Part shown: positions 45,335-53,496 of the stretch, in pieces
Layout: every line of letters starts with the position of its first letter
How positions within the stretch are numbered: the stretch's first letter is position 1
Origin: Pseudomonas uvaldensis
Lineage (GTDB): Bacteria; Pseudomonadota; Gammaproteobacteria; Pseudomonadales; Pseudomonadaceae
NCBI RefSeq assembly: GCF_021271205.1
Contig: NZ_JAIWKS010000005.1
Location: 488,540-552,539, forward strand
DNA: 64,000 nt
Direction: 5' to 3'
Notes under the pieces: model-generated
The model's database searches: none
Told to the model about the DNA's origin: nothing
The model's input: only the letters and a program-made list of their open reading frames with translations
Translations under genes and position numbers: made by a program

Positions 45335-48300
45335 ATGGCACGAACCTTAAGAACAACCGCGCAATCCACGCCTGAAGCCAGCCTCAGGGATGCTGTACTC
45401 AACCAATTGCTGGCCGGTCCTACCTCTCCGGAAGTTGCTGCCGTACTTTTGCGCAAAGCCCTCAAGAGACTCTATCCGGCACTGGACCTCGACCCACACA
45501 ACACCGTCGTCGGGGAGCCAAACTGGGAAATTGTCGATGGCGAAATCGTGGAACGCCCCACACGCTATGAAACCCTGAGCAGCATGGTGGCCGAACGGGT
45601 GGGCGAAAACGAATCGACCATGTTGGTCGAGGGTCTGCATTATCTGACGCAACTGCCGCTGACTACGCCCGAAGTACATCTGCCAGTGCGCATCGGGCAG
45701 ATCGGCAACATGATCAACGAGCTGGTGCCCACCATGTTGTCCGCCAGCCAGGAACAGCAACTGGCGTACTGGAACGCCTCGCTCGGTGCATCCGGGCCGC
45801 GCTGGCATGAACTTTCCCGCACATTGCGCAAGCTTTGGGACGTCAGGCAGGTCAAGGGCTGGACCGCGACCGAATGCGTCATGGCGAGATTGCTTTACCT
45901 TTACCCCGACCAGCAGGATCGCAAGGCGCACGACCGCTTTGACACTCACGCGTATTTGATCGACATCGATGAGGTCAACGGCGACGAGGCAACTCGCGTA
46001 AACGAAAATTCGATCATGGTGCTAAGCGGCAAAATAGACGGCCAGGAAGTCATCCTGACCTACTCGCTGCGCAACGGCTACGAGAAATTCGACTCACAAC
46101 ATGCGCTGGGGCAATCCCTGCCCGCTCACCTGGGGACCGGCGTGCGCAGGAAAATCCAATGGCGGCTCTACGAACCCGACGGCAATATCTTCGACCACAA
46201 GGCCTGTGGATTGATCGCCATGCAGGTCCAGATCATTGGTTCGCCCGGGTTTCTGCAACGGTTCATACCGAGCGAAACCGAGCAGTCCTCTTCCGATGAA
46301 TTGGACGTGGATAACGATCCGACCGAAGACTGGTTCCAGAAGCAGATACCCGACTGGTTGAAAGCCGCATCGGTATCAGACCAGATCCTGTTCGCCCAAC
46401 ACATGAAAAGCCTCTCGGCACTGAGCAGTGCCCATGCAGGCAAGACCTATCTGGACGATATTCCATCCATCAAGCGCTATACGTTGACGGCCCTGAAGCA
46501 GCAAATGCAATCGGAACATGCCGACGCCTCGACACTGGACCTGGAAAAAATACAGGTCCAGATCCGCAGTCTGGTCGCCTGGGGCACCTTCATTGTGCCG
46601 GGGAAATTTGAAACCGCCCGGTTCAGCCTGGTGGAGTTGGCCTTGCAGAACCTGATGGCGCTGCCTCCAGGCGATAAAACGGTCCGATCAGTCGATGGCA
46701 CCGCCCTGCCCAAGTGGATGTCGGTCGACTATCTCGAAAAGCTCATTGCCCAAGTCGATATCGGTCGTGCCTATCCCGAGCTGATCAAGAGCAAATTGCT
46801 CGCCGATCCGACAGAGTCAAGCCGTCGCCAGAGCCTTTTCACCTCCCAACTGCACGTCCAGCTCCCCCTGCTCGCGCTGGAAAGCAAGATCCGTGGAATC
46901 GGGAACATCGATGAACGGGGCTACCGGTATGTATGCGCCCTGATGGAGCCCGAGAAAACCGATCACAAGATCGACGGGCAGACCATCGTGATACGCAAGC
47001 TTGCGTTCGTCTCCGAGCAGAGGGGTTCAGAGGACGTCGTGACCAATATGTTCGTGATCGGGCCCGAAAGCCCGGATGCCGGTCCCTGCCTGCTGTACCG
47101 GCCGCTGCTCGAACCGCAGCTTTGTCAGTATCCATCGTTCAGCAACCTGATCTATGCCATCAAGCAAACCGCGTCCCTGCGCCAATCGGTATTGGCCTGG
47201 TTACCCGACGGCGTGCGTGAAAACTACAGCCGATACGTTTTTTCAGGCCCGCTGCCCTCCCCCTGGACCATTATCGATTTTGTGACCGATCCTTTTTCGG
47301 CATGGGCCAATAGTGCCCCTATCAGGCTGAGTGAAAACACCCTGGGCGCGGATTTCCTGCCACAGTTGTTCAAGGCAAACGCCAATGCCCTGGCCGAGCT
47401 GGCCGATCGTCAATCGATTTCCAATAGCGAACACCGTTGGCAGACCTTCAAGCAAGCTGGCTGGTTGATTTTCAACCTGGCGCTGCCCTACCTGGGTTCG
47501 GCCGTCGGCACCGCCGCCTGGTTCTGGCAGATCCTCGACGACGTCGAATCCCTGACCCAGGACGACGAAACATCCAACAGCCAAGCCACATGGGAAGCCT
47601 TTGTCGACTTGCTGCTGAACATGGCAATGGCTATCACTGCCTATGCCATCGCCCACGCCAGGGAAGGTAAGCGTGGCCGTCGATCGACAGCGTCGGAGGT
47701 GGTGATCGAACTGGAGGATCTGAAAAAAATCGATCTGGTCATCGAAAAACGCCCAACGCTCAAGGGTAACGAACAGTTACCCGAACACTACGCCGTCATT
47801 CATTCCAGCGGTGCCTTGATCAGCAAATCGGGGCAAGGCGTGAAACTCCTCGAAACCTTCCGTATCGACAAACCCGAGAAACTGGAGCAACCCGAGACCG
47901 AAGGCGCGCTCAAAGGCCTCTATCCACGAGGCGAGGACTGGTACACACAAGTGGCGCATACCTGGTTCAAGGTCGCGGTGGAGGATGATCGGGTTTTCAT
48001 TGTCGACGAGGCCAATCCTGCCCGTATCGGCCCAGCCTTGATGGCTGACACACATGGAAAATGGCATGTCGACACACGACTGCGTTTGCGTGGCCTCGGA
48101 TCCAAAGGCGCCAGGCGGGCAGTCCTCGCCGAAGCAAAACGCCTCAGCACGCAACTGCTGTCGGAGCTGAACCGAATCGAGAACAGTAAACCGCAGAACC
48201 AGAAGCTCCTGACGATGAACGCCGAGGAGATGAACAAGGCTTCGGGCTCTGCCAAGGAAAGCAAGCGCGACGTGTACCTCAGCACCTTGAAGACGCAACG

Positions 48301-49948
48301 TGAAAGCTACGACGAAGCGCTGAGGATATTGACTGAATGGCCTGTTTTCCAGGCAAGGCCCGACGCCCCCCAGGCCAGGCTGGGCTACCTGAACGCACAG
48401 ATCAATTTCACGTTCGAGGAAATAGACGCGCTGAACGAGCGATTTACCCCAGCCCTGAGAAAAGCCATGGACATGACCACCGCCGGTGTCGAAAGCCTGG
48501 AACAGGAACACATAGACGCTGCCGACAACATGATCCGAGTGGGCGACGACATGATCGAGCGCCTGGATTACATGGAGACCCGTTTTGCCAGGCTCAAGAA
48601 ACTGGGCCGCGAAGGCTTTGAATTTCTGCGCCAGCACCGCGGAAAAATGCCCGCCTACGGAAGTGATGCGATCCGGCTTATCCAATTGGACATGTACCGG
48701 CATCTTTGCCTGTCACTCGACAGCGTCAGCACCATGCCCGAGGGCTGGGCGGACTTGAACCAGGTGGTCGATAACGTCACGGTCGCCTTCCAGAGCTTGC
48801 ACGATGCCGTTGAAGAGCGCAGCGTGATACGCCTCGACGAGCAGATCGACGCCTATGGCAGCCTGACGGAACAGTTCTCTGCCATCGAAGAGCATCTGGA
48901 ATATATTGCCAGTGAGTACAAGGACAGCGTTCGGCTGGCTGATCTCAACCGACTGGTCAAGCAAATCGGCCAGCTCAAGCGGCGAACACTGCATCATCTG
49001 GCCCAGGCGCTGGACGAAAGAAGCAACCGACGGACTACGGGCGCCGCCTATGAGAAGCGTCCGAGGCCGAGAAAAAGATTCATCAGGGCGCGATTCTGGG
49101 GCCTGGTCAGTGGCGAACCTCGCTTGACGAAGCTGAAGGAGGAAACGGATTGGGTCGACGTCAAACACCCGTTTTCCGAGAAGATCATCGCCACGTTCCA
49201 TCGCAAGGAGAGCGGCGAATGGGTGCCCCACGTCAATGCCGACGTCCCGCCGGCCAGCATGCCGTCGGTCGTTCCCCCCCTTAAAACCAGCGTGACGAAG
49301 GGCAAGGCGTTGATCAACGGCTTGACGGCATTCAAGGTGCAAGTCGCGGAAAACCTGCAGAAACCCTCGCGCTCGCCGGCTGGTCTCGGCGTGATCCTGA
49401 ACGCCCATGCCAGCCGGATGGAGAAAGTCGGCGCCGCGATCACCAAAGCACTGGACTCGACTTCGAACGAAACGGTGGACGTCTCAGCCGAGGACCGGCG
49501 TATCGCCCAATCCACGAGCGCAGACCTCAAGAAGGCCGCGAAGGCTCTGTATGACGAGGGGTTTGCAGCCGTGCTCAAGGTCATCAAACAACGTCCACCC
49601 ACCATGAGCAGCGTTACTTGGCTCAAGAGCCGGAACCAGATTTCCATCAGCAAGCAAAAAAGCCGACAACGTATCAAGGGCCCCTTGTATGGTTACCTGG
49701 ACAGGTATGAGATCAAGGACCTGAAAGAAAACAAAACCCTCTGGTTTGCGGACTTCCACTATTCGACCGATTGGGTACCGGCTCACGCTTTCCTGTCTGC
49801 ACGCTTGAAGACGCCGGAACAGGTCAACCTGGGCAAAGCCGCCGATGTGACCAACGACCTCAACCAGCATCAACTGATCGACCATTACCGTAGCGAGATC
49901 GCCGTAGATCAAGCCATAGAAGTGTTTTTTCCCAAACGACCAGCATAA
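45335..49948 (+). CDS. Giant dermonecrotic-toxin-like (DUF6543-type) protein B
   Basis: 1537 residues from the ATG at 45335, preceded by gggag; a TTG at 45305 lies inside the leader hairpin. It is a paralogue of the 1141-residue protein. Shared landmarks: LPKWMSVDYLEKLIAQVDIG, YPELIKSKLLADP, NMFVIGPESPDAGPCLLYRP, a hydrophobic segment near 708-732 with a second near 755-772, and the C-terminal TLWFADFHYSTDWVPAHAF. Between about 960 and 1400 it carries an extra helical, coiled-coil-like region (SLEQEHIDAADNMIRVGDDM, EQFSAIEEHLEYIASEYKD). There is no signal peptide. Cytotoxin is the likely class, but neither target nor export route can be read from sequence. Confidence 0.86.
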   Translation: MARTLRTTAQSTPEASLRDAVLNQLLAGPTSPEVAAVLLRKALKRLYPALDLDPHNTVVGEPNWEIVDGEIVERPTRYETLSSMVAERVGENESTMLVEGLHYLTQLPLTTPEVHLPVRIGQIGNMINELVPTMLSASQEQQLAYWNASLGASGPRWHELSRTLRKLWDVRQVKGWTATECVMARLLYLYPDQQDRKAHDRFDTHAYLIDIDEVNGDEATRVNENSIMVLSGKIDGQEVILTYSLRNGYEKFDSQHALGQSLPAHLGTGVRRKIQWRLYEPDGNIFDHKACGLIAMQVQIIGSPGFLQRFIPSETEQSSSDELDVDNDPTEDWFQKQIPDWLKAASVSDQILFAQHMKSLSALSSAHAGKTYLDDIPSIKRYTLTALKQQMQSEHADASTLDLEKIQVQIRSLVAWGTFIVPGKFETARFSLVELALQNLMALPPGDKTVRSVDGTALPKWMSVDYLEKLIAQVDIGRAYPELIKSKLLADPTESSRRQSLFTSQLHVQLPLLALESKIRGIGNIDERGYRYVCALMEPEKTDHKIDGQTIVIRKLAFVSEQRGSEDVVTNMFVIGPESPDAGPCLLYRPLLEPQLCQYPSFSNLIYAIKQTASLRQSVLAWLPDGVRENYSRYVFSGPLPSPWTIIDFVTDPFSAWANSAPIRLSENTLGADFLPQLFKANANALAELADRQSISNSEHRWQTFKQAGWLIFNLALPYLGSAVGTAAWFWQILDDVESLTQDDETSNSQATWEAFVDLLLNMAMAITAYAIAHAREGKRGRRSTASEVVIELEDLKKIDLVIEKRPTLKGNEQLPEHYAVIHSSGALISKSGQGVKLLETFRIDKPEKLEQPETEGALKGLYPRGEDWYTQVAHTWFKVAVEDDRVFIVDEANPARIGPALMADTHGKWHVDTRLRLRGLGSKGARRAVLAEAKRLSTQLLSELNRIENSKPQNQKLLTMNAEEMNKASGSAKESKRDVYLSTLKTQRESYDEALRILTEWPVFQARPDAPQARLGYLNAQINFTFEEIDALNERFTPALRKAMDMTTAGVESLEQEHIDAADNMIRVGDDMIERLDYMETRFARLKKLGREGFEFLRQHRGKMPAYGSDAIRLIQLDMYRHLCLSLDSVSTMPEGWADLNQVVDNVTVAFQSLHDAVEERSVIRLDEQIDAYGSLTEQFSAIEEHLEYIASEYKDSVRLADLNRLVKQIGQLKRRTLHHLAQALDERSNRRTTGAAYEKRPRPRKRFIRARFWGLVSGEPRLTKLKEETDWVDVKHPFSEKIIATFHRKESGEWVPHVNADVPPASMPSVVPPLKTSVTKGKALINGLTAFKVQVAENLQKPSRSPAGLGVILNAHASRMEKVGAAITKALDSTSNETVDVSAEDRRIAQSTSADLKKAAKALYDEGFAAVLKVIKQRPPTMSSVTWLKSRNQISISKQKSRQRIKGPLYGYLDRYEIKDLKENKTLWFADFHYSTDWVPAHAFLSARLKTPEQVNLGKAADVTNDLNQHQLIDHYRSEIAVDQAIEVFFPKRPA

Positions 49949-49982
49949 CCCCGAGCACTGGGCGTCCCTTGGTGCTCAGTGT

Positions 49983-51548
49983 TCAACCGTCCCCGTTCCA
50001 TGCCCTGTCCAGGCTCGCCAGTGCCGCGTCGATCGCCACTGGCGGGACGGCCGCAAACCCCAGCACGAGCCCGGCACGCACGTTCGACGCCGGTGTGGTG
50101 GGCAGCCAATAACTGCTCAGTCCATTGATTTCGACACCTGCGCGAGTCGCTTGGTCGATCAGTTCACGCTCGCGCTCGACACTGTCCACCGGCACCGTGA
50201 CATGCAGCCCGGCCACGACCGTGGGCAAGGTTCCGACACCTTCTATAGCCTTCGGCCACCCCGCAAGCAACGCATCGCGCCGCGCCAACGCGGCCCGTCG
50301 CATGCGCCGGATGTGCCGCTGGAAATGCCCGGCCGCCATGAATTCGGCCATCACCGCCTGGGTGCTGACTTCCGAATGGCGCACGTCCACCGCACGGCGA
50401 CGGGCGAAGGCGTCCACCAGACCCGGTGGTAACACCAGATAGCCCAGTCGCAAGGCCGGGAATGCGACTTTGCCGAATGTCCCGACATACAGGACACGTC
50501 CCTGGCGATCCAGTGCCGCCAGCGGAGCCAGCGGCGCGCCGCTGTAGCGGTATTCGCCGTCATAGTCGTCCTCGACGATCCAGCCGTCGTTGCGTTCGGC
50601 CCAGGCCAGCAGCTCCAGCCGCCGGGCCAGGCTCATGACGACACCGAGCGGATACTGGTGGGACGGGGTGACGTACGCCAGCCGACAGTTGCTCAACGTA
50701 CCGAGCGCTGCGCAATCCAGCCCCTCGTTGTCCACAGGCACTCCGCGCACTTCGGCGCCGGCGACCGAAAACGCATGCCCGGCGGCGCGATAGCCAGGGT
50801 TTTCCACAGCGACAATGTCACCAGGATCCACCAACAGCTGTGCACAAAGGCTGATGCCCTGTTGGGCCCCACTGGTGATCACAATTTGTTCAGCCGTGCA
50901 GTGCAAGCCCCGAGAGCTTCGCAAGTACGCGGCAATCAGACTGCGCAAACGTGCGTCGCCCTGGGAGTCGCCATAACACAACTGCTGCAGATCCGGTTTG
51001 CGCCAGAAAGCCGCGTTCAGCTTGGCCCAGACGTCGAAGGGAAACAGATCGAAGGCCGGTACGCCGACCCGGAATGCCCGGGGAGGTCCACTGGGCGGCG
51101 GGTTCAGATGATGCTTTTCGACCCGTTCCAAGCCACCGCTGTGGATAACTTTACTGACGGGCGCCACTGGCAGATCGAGCCAATCCAGAGAGGTTTTTGT
51201 GGATAAACCTGGGGATAAGCCTGTAGAAAACCCTGTGGATACTTTTGTGGATATGTTTTTCAAGGGCAACGCCAATGAAGACAGCGTTGCCACATAAGTG
51301 CCGTCCCCCACTCGCCCTTCGATGAAACCCTCGGCATAGAGCTGATCGTAGGCCCGTACCACGCTATTGCGCGATATCGACAGCGCCGCCGCCAGATCGC
51401 GGCTGGCCGGCAGGCGCGTACCACTGGCCAAGCGCCCGTCCAACACCCGCGAACGCAAGGCTTGGTAAAGCTGACGACTCAGCCCGTGGCGCCGGTCCAG
51501 CTCGATTCCGGCGGGATTGAAGGACAGCGGCGGCACCGCATTGGTCAT
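49983..51548 (-). CDS. MocR/PdxR-type regulator (GntR winged helix fused to aminotransferase-like domain)
   Basis: About 521 residues from the ATG at 51548; a longer frame to 51638 is less likely. The N-terminal GntR winged helix (about 10-80) has GTRLPASRDLAAALSISRNS and VVRAYDQLYAEGFIEGRVGDG. A linker with a four-residue repeat (about 98-117) leads to a fold-type I aminotransferase domain in which the PLP lysine lies in YVGTFGKVAFPALRLGYL. Such proteins sense PLP or amino compounds. It is divergent from a PaiB-like gene and two GNAT genes, which it may control. The linker is encoded by a 12-bp tandem array. Confidence 0.92.
   Translation of the reverse strand: MTNAVPPLSFNPAGIELDRRHGLSRQLYQALRSRVLDGRLASGTRLPASRDLAAALSISRNSVVRAYDQLYAEGFIEGRVGDGTYVATLSSLALPLKNISTKVSTGFSTGLSPGLSTKTSLDWLDLPVAPVSKVIHSGGLERVEKHHLNPPPSGPPRAFRVGVPAFDLFPFDVWAKLNAAFWRKPDLQQLCYGDSQGDARLRSLIAAYLRSSRGLHCTAEQIVITSGAQQGISLCAQLLVDPGDIVAVENPGYRAAGHAFSVAGAEVRGVPVDNEGLDCAALGTLSNCRLAYVTPSHQYPLGVVMSLARRLELLAWAERNDGWIVEDDYDGEYRYSGAPLAPLAALDRQGRVLYVGTFGKVAFPALRLGYLVLPPGLVDAFARRRAVDVRHSEVSTQAVMAEFMAAGHFQRHIRRMRRAALARRDALLAGWPKAIEGVGTLPTVVAGLHVTVPVDSVERERELIDQATRAGVEINGLSSYWLPTTPASNVRAGLVLGFAAVPPVAIDAALASLDRAWNGDG
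51198..51257. repeat. 12-bp tandem array with DnaA-box-like units inside mocR
   Basis: Five 12-bp units start at 51198, 51210, 51222, 51234 and 51246: tgtggataaacc, tggggataagcc, tgtagaaaaccc, tgtggatacttt, tgtggatatgtt. The first contains the exact 9-mer TGTGGATAA, the complement of the DnaA box TTATCCACA; another exact copy lies at 51140-51148. On the coding strand the array encodes a four-residue repeat of the type N/K/G-hydrophobic-S-T/P. Confidence 0.85.
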
Positions 51549-51649
51549 CACAGCACCCTCAAAATGGTCCGATTGAATTTGCTGAAAGTGGCTCTTACAA
51601 CAGACCAATAGCCTGCCTAGGATGTACGCATTCGCCAAGGAAAATCGCC

Positions 51650-52291
51650 ATGTACAACCCCAAAGCCTTTGCCGTTGAAGAGTTGACCCAACTGCATCAC
51701 ATGATCGGCGAATGCCGCCTGGCCGTATTGGTTACCCAAGGCGAGCTGGGTTTGCAGGCCAGTCACTTGCCCCTGTTGCTGGACCCGCAGCAAGGTCCCA
51801 ACGGTACCCTGTACGGGCACCTGGCCCGGGCCAACCCACAATGGCGCGACCTGGAAGCCGGCGCCGAGGCATTGGTGATATTCGCCGGGGCCGACGCCTA
51901 CGTCAGCCCCGCGTTCTACCCCGGCAAAGCCGAGCACGGCAAAGTCGTGCCGACCTGGAACTACCTGGCCGTGCATGCCTACGGCACCGCCGAAGTCTTC
52001 AGCGACGCCCATCGCTTGCGCAACCTGGTAAGTGCCCTCACCGACCGTCACGAAGCCGGCCGCGCCCAGCCGTGGAAAGTCGATGATGCGCCGCCCGACT
52101 ACATCGACAGCATGCTCAAGGCCATCGTCGGCTTCGCCTTGCCGATCCAGCGCCTGGAAGGCAAACGCAAGCTCAGCCAGAACCGCACCCCTGCCGATGC
52201 AGCCGGGGTGCGCAACGGGCTCGCCGCCAGTCCCACCCCACAGGACCAGGCCCTCGCACGCCTGATGCCTGTCCCATCGACCGAGGAATGA
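51650..52291 (+). CDS. PaiB-like FMN-binding protein
   Basis: 213 residues of the PaiB family (FMN-binding negative transcriptional regulator, split-barrel fold). Traits: MYNPKAFAVEELTQLHHMIG at the start, LQASHLPLLLDPQQGPNGTL, HLARANPQW, the AYVSPAFYPGKAEHGKVVPTWNY signature (quoted in part) and KLSQNR near the end. In Bacillus, PaiB works with the acetyltransferase PaiA. Here a GNAT gene overlaps the stop (ATGA), which matches that pairing. It is divergent from the MocR regulator. Confidence 0.9.
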   Translation: MYNPKAFAVEELTQLHHMIGECRLAVLVTQGELGLQASHLPLLLDPQQGPNGTLYGHLARANPQWRDLEAGAEALVIFAGADAYVSPAFYPGKAEHGKVVPTWNYLAVHAYGTAEVFSDAHRLRNLVSALTDRHEAGRAQPWKVDDAPPDYIDSMLKAIVGFALPIQRLEGKRKLSQNRTPADAAGVRNGLAASPTPQDQALARLMPVPSTEE

Positions 52292-52740
52292 AGATGAGCC
52301 AACTCAGGATCCGCTTAGTCACCGCTGCCGATCACGTCGCCTGGCTGCCATTGTGGCAGGCCTACCTGCGGTTCTATAAGACCGAACTGCCGGACGCGGT
52401 CACCCAAAGCACTTGGCAACGCCTGCTCGATGACCGCGAGCCGACCCACGGCGCGCTCGCCTGGGACGGCGATGTTGCGGTAGGCCTGGTGCATTTCATT
52501 TACCACCGCTCGAACTGGAGCATCGAGAACTCCTGCTACCTGCAGGACCTGCTGGTGACCGAAAAAAGCCGGGGCACCGGGATCGGTCGCCAGCTCATCG
52601 AATTCGTCTACGCCACCGCCAAGGCCGACGGGTGCTGCAAGGTCCATTGGCTGACCCACGAGACCAATGCAACGGCGATCCAGCTTTATGAACGCATCGC
52701 CGAACGCCCAGGCTTCATTCAATTTCGCCAAGCCCTTTAG
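52288..52740 (+). CDS. GNAT-family N-acetyltransferase (first)
   Basis: 150 residues from an ATG that overlaps the paiB-like stop by 4 bp; a second ATG two codons on is possible. It has a complete GNAT fold: LRIRLVTAADHVAWLPLW at the start, GLVHFIYHRS, then motif A (LLVTEKSRGTGIGRQLI) with the acetyl-CoA phosphate loop, and a C-terminal INE-like ATAIQLYERIAERPGFI. The substrate is unknown. Coupling to PaiB suggests a role like PaiA in polyamine or small-amine acetylation, which is inference. Confidence 0.9.
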   Translation: MKMSQLRIRLVTAADHVAWLPLWQAYLRFYKTELPDAVTQSTWQRLLDDREPTHGALAWDGDVAVGLVHFIYHRSNWSIENSCYLQDLLVTEKSRGTGIGRQLIEFVYATAKADGCCKVHWLTHETNATAIQLYERIAERPGFIQFRQAL

Positions 52741-52749
52741 GAGCACAGC

Positions 52750-53433
52750 ATGTCGATTTCACTCGCCGATTGGAAAGGTGTCCCGGCGCCGTCCACCCGG
52801 CTGATCGAAGGCCGTTTCATCCGCTTGGAGAAGCTTGATCCGGCGCGCCATGGTGACGGTCTCTGGCAAGCCCTGGAAGGCCCCGGCGCCGATCCGAAGC
52901 TGTGGGACTACCTGCCTTATGGTCCCTTCCCGGAGCGCAAGGCTTTCGACGCGTGGCTGGACAACCACGCCGCCAACACCGACCCCTATTTCTTCACCGT
53001 GATCGACCGCGCCAGTGGCGATGTGCAGGGTATCCTCAGCCTGATGTCCATCGTACCGGCCCAGGGTCGCATCGAGATTGGCCATGTGACCTTTGGTGCG
53101 CCGATGCAGCGCTCGCCGAAAAGCACCGAAGCGGTCTACCTGTTGGCCAAAGAGGCTTTCGCCCTGGGTTATCGGCGTCTGGAATGGAAGTGCAACAACG
53201 CCAACGCCCGCTCCAGATACGCGGCCGAACGGCTGGGCTTCACCTTCGAAGGGGTGTTCCGCCAGCACATGGTGGTCAAGGGACAGAACCGCGACACGGC
53301 CTGGTATTCGATGCTCGACTCGGAATGGCCGGCGATTGGCGCGGGGTTCGAACGATGGTTGAGCGAGGAGAACCAGAGCGAGGGTGGGCAGGTGCGCAGT
53401 CTGGTGGAGTGCCGGACGCAGGTAGTTGACTGA
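52750..53433 (+). CDS. GNAT-family N-acetyltransferase (second, RimJ/RimL-like)
   Basis: 227 residues. Acetyltransf_3-type: GRFIRLEKLDPARHGDGLWQ at the start, YFFTVIDRASGDVQGILSLM, HVTFGAPMQRSPKSTEAVYL and WKCNNANARSRYAAERLGF, which is typical of this subgroup. It follows the first GNAT by 9 bp, giving a paiB-gnat-gnat operon. The substrate cannot be assigned; family members act on N-terminal residues or small amines. Confidence 0.9.
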   Translation: MSISLADWKGVPAPSTRLIEGRFIRLEKLDPARHGDGLWQALEGPGADPKLWDYLPYGPFPERKAFDAWLDNHAANTDPYFFTVIDRASGDVQGILSLMSIVPAQGRIEIGHVTFGAPMQRSPKSTEAVYLLAKEAFALGYRRLEWKCNNANARSRYAAERLGFTFEGVFRQHMVVKGQNRDTAWYSMLDSEWPAIGAGFERWLSEENQSEGGQVRSLVECRTQVVD

Positions 53434-53441
53434 AGGTCCGT

Positions 53442-53464
53442 CATCGCGAGCAGGGCTCGCGATG
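53442..53464. repeat. Short REP palindrome
   Basis: catcgcgagc (53442-53451) and gctcgcgatg (53455-53464) form a perfect 10-bp stem with a 3-nt loop, between the convergent GNAT and giant genes. It looks like a REP unit reduced to its stem. Confidence 0.7.
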
Positions 53465-53496
53465 GCGACACTTCAGCCACCACAAACCAATAGCAC

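Noticed and set aside
51198..51257. Mini CRISPR array
   Set aside because: The units are 12 bp with no spacers and lie within an open reading frame as a four-residue repeat.
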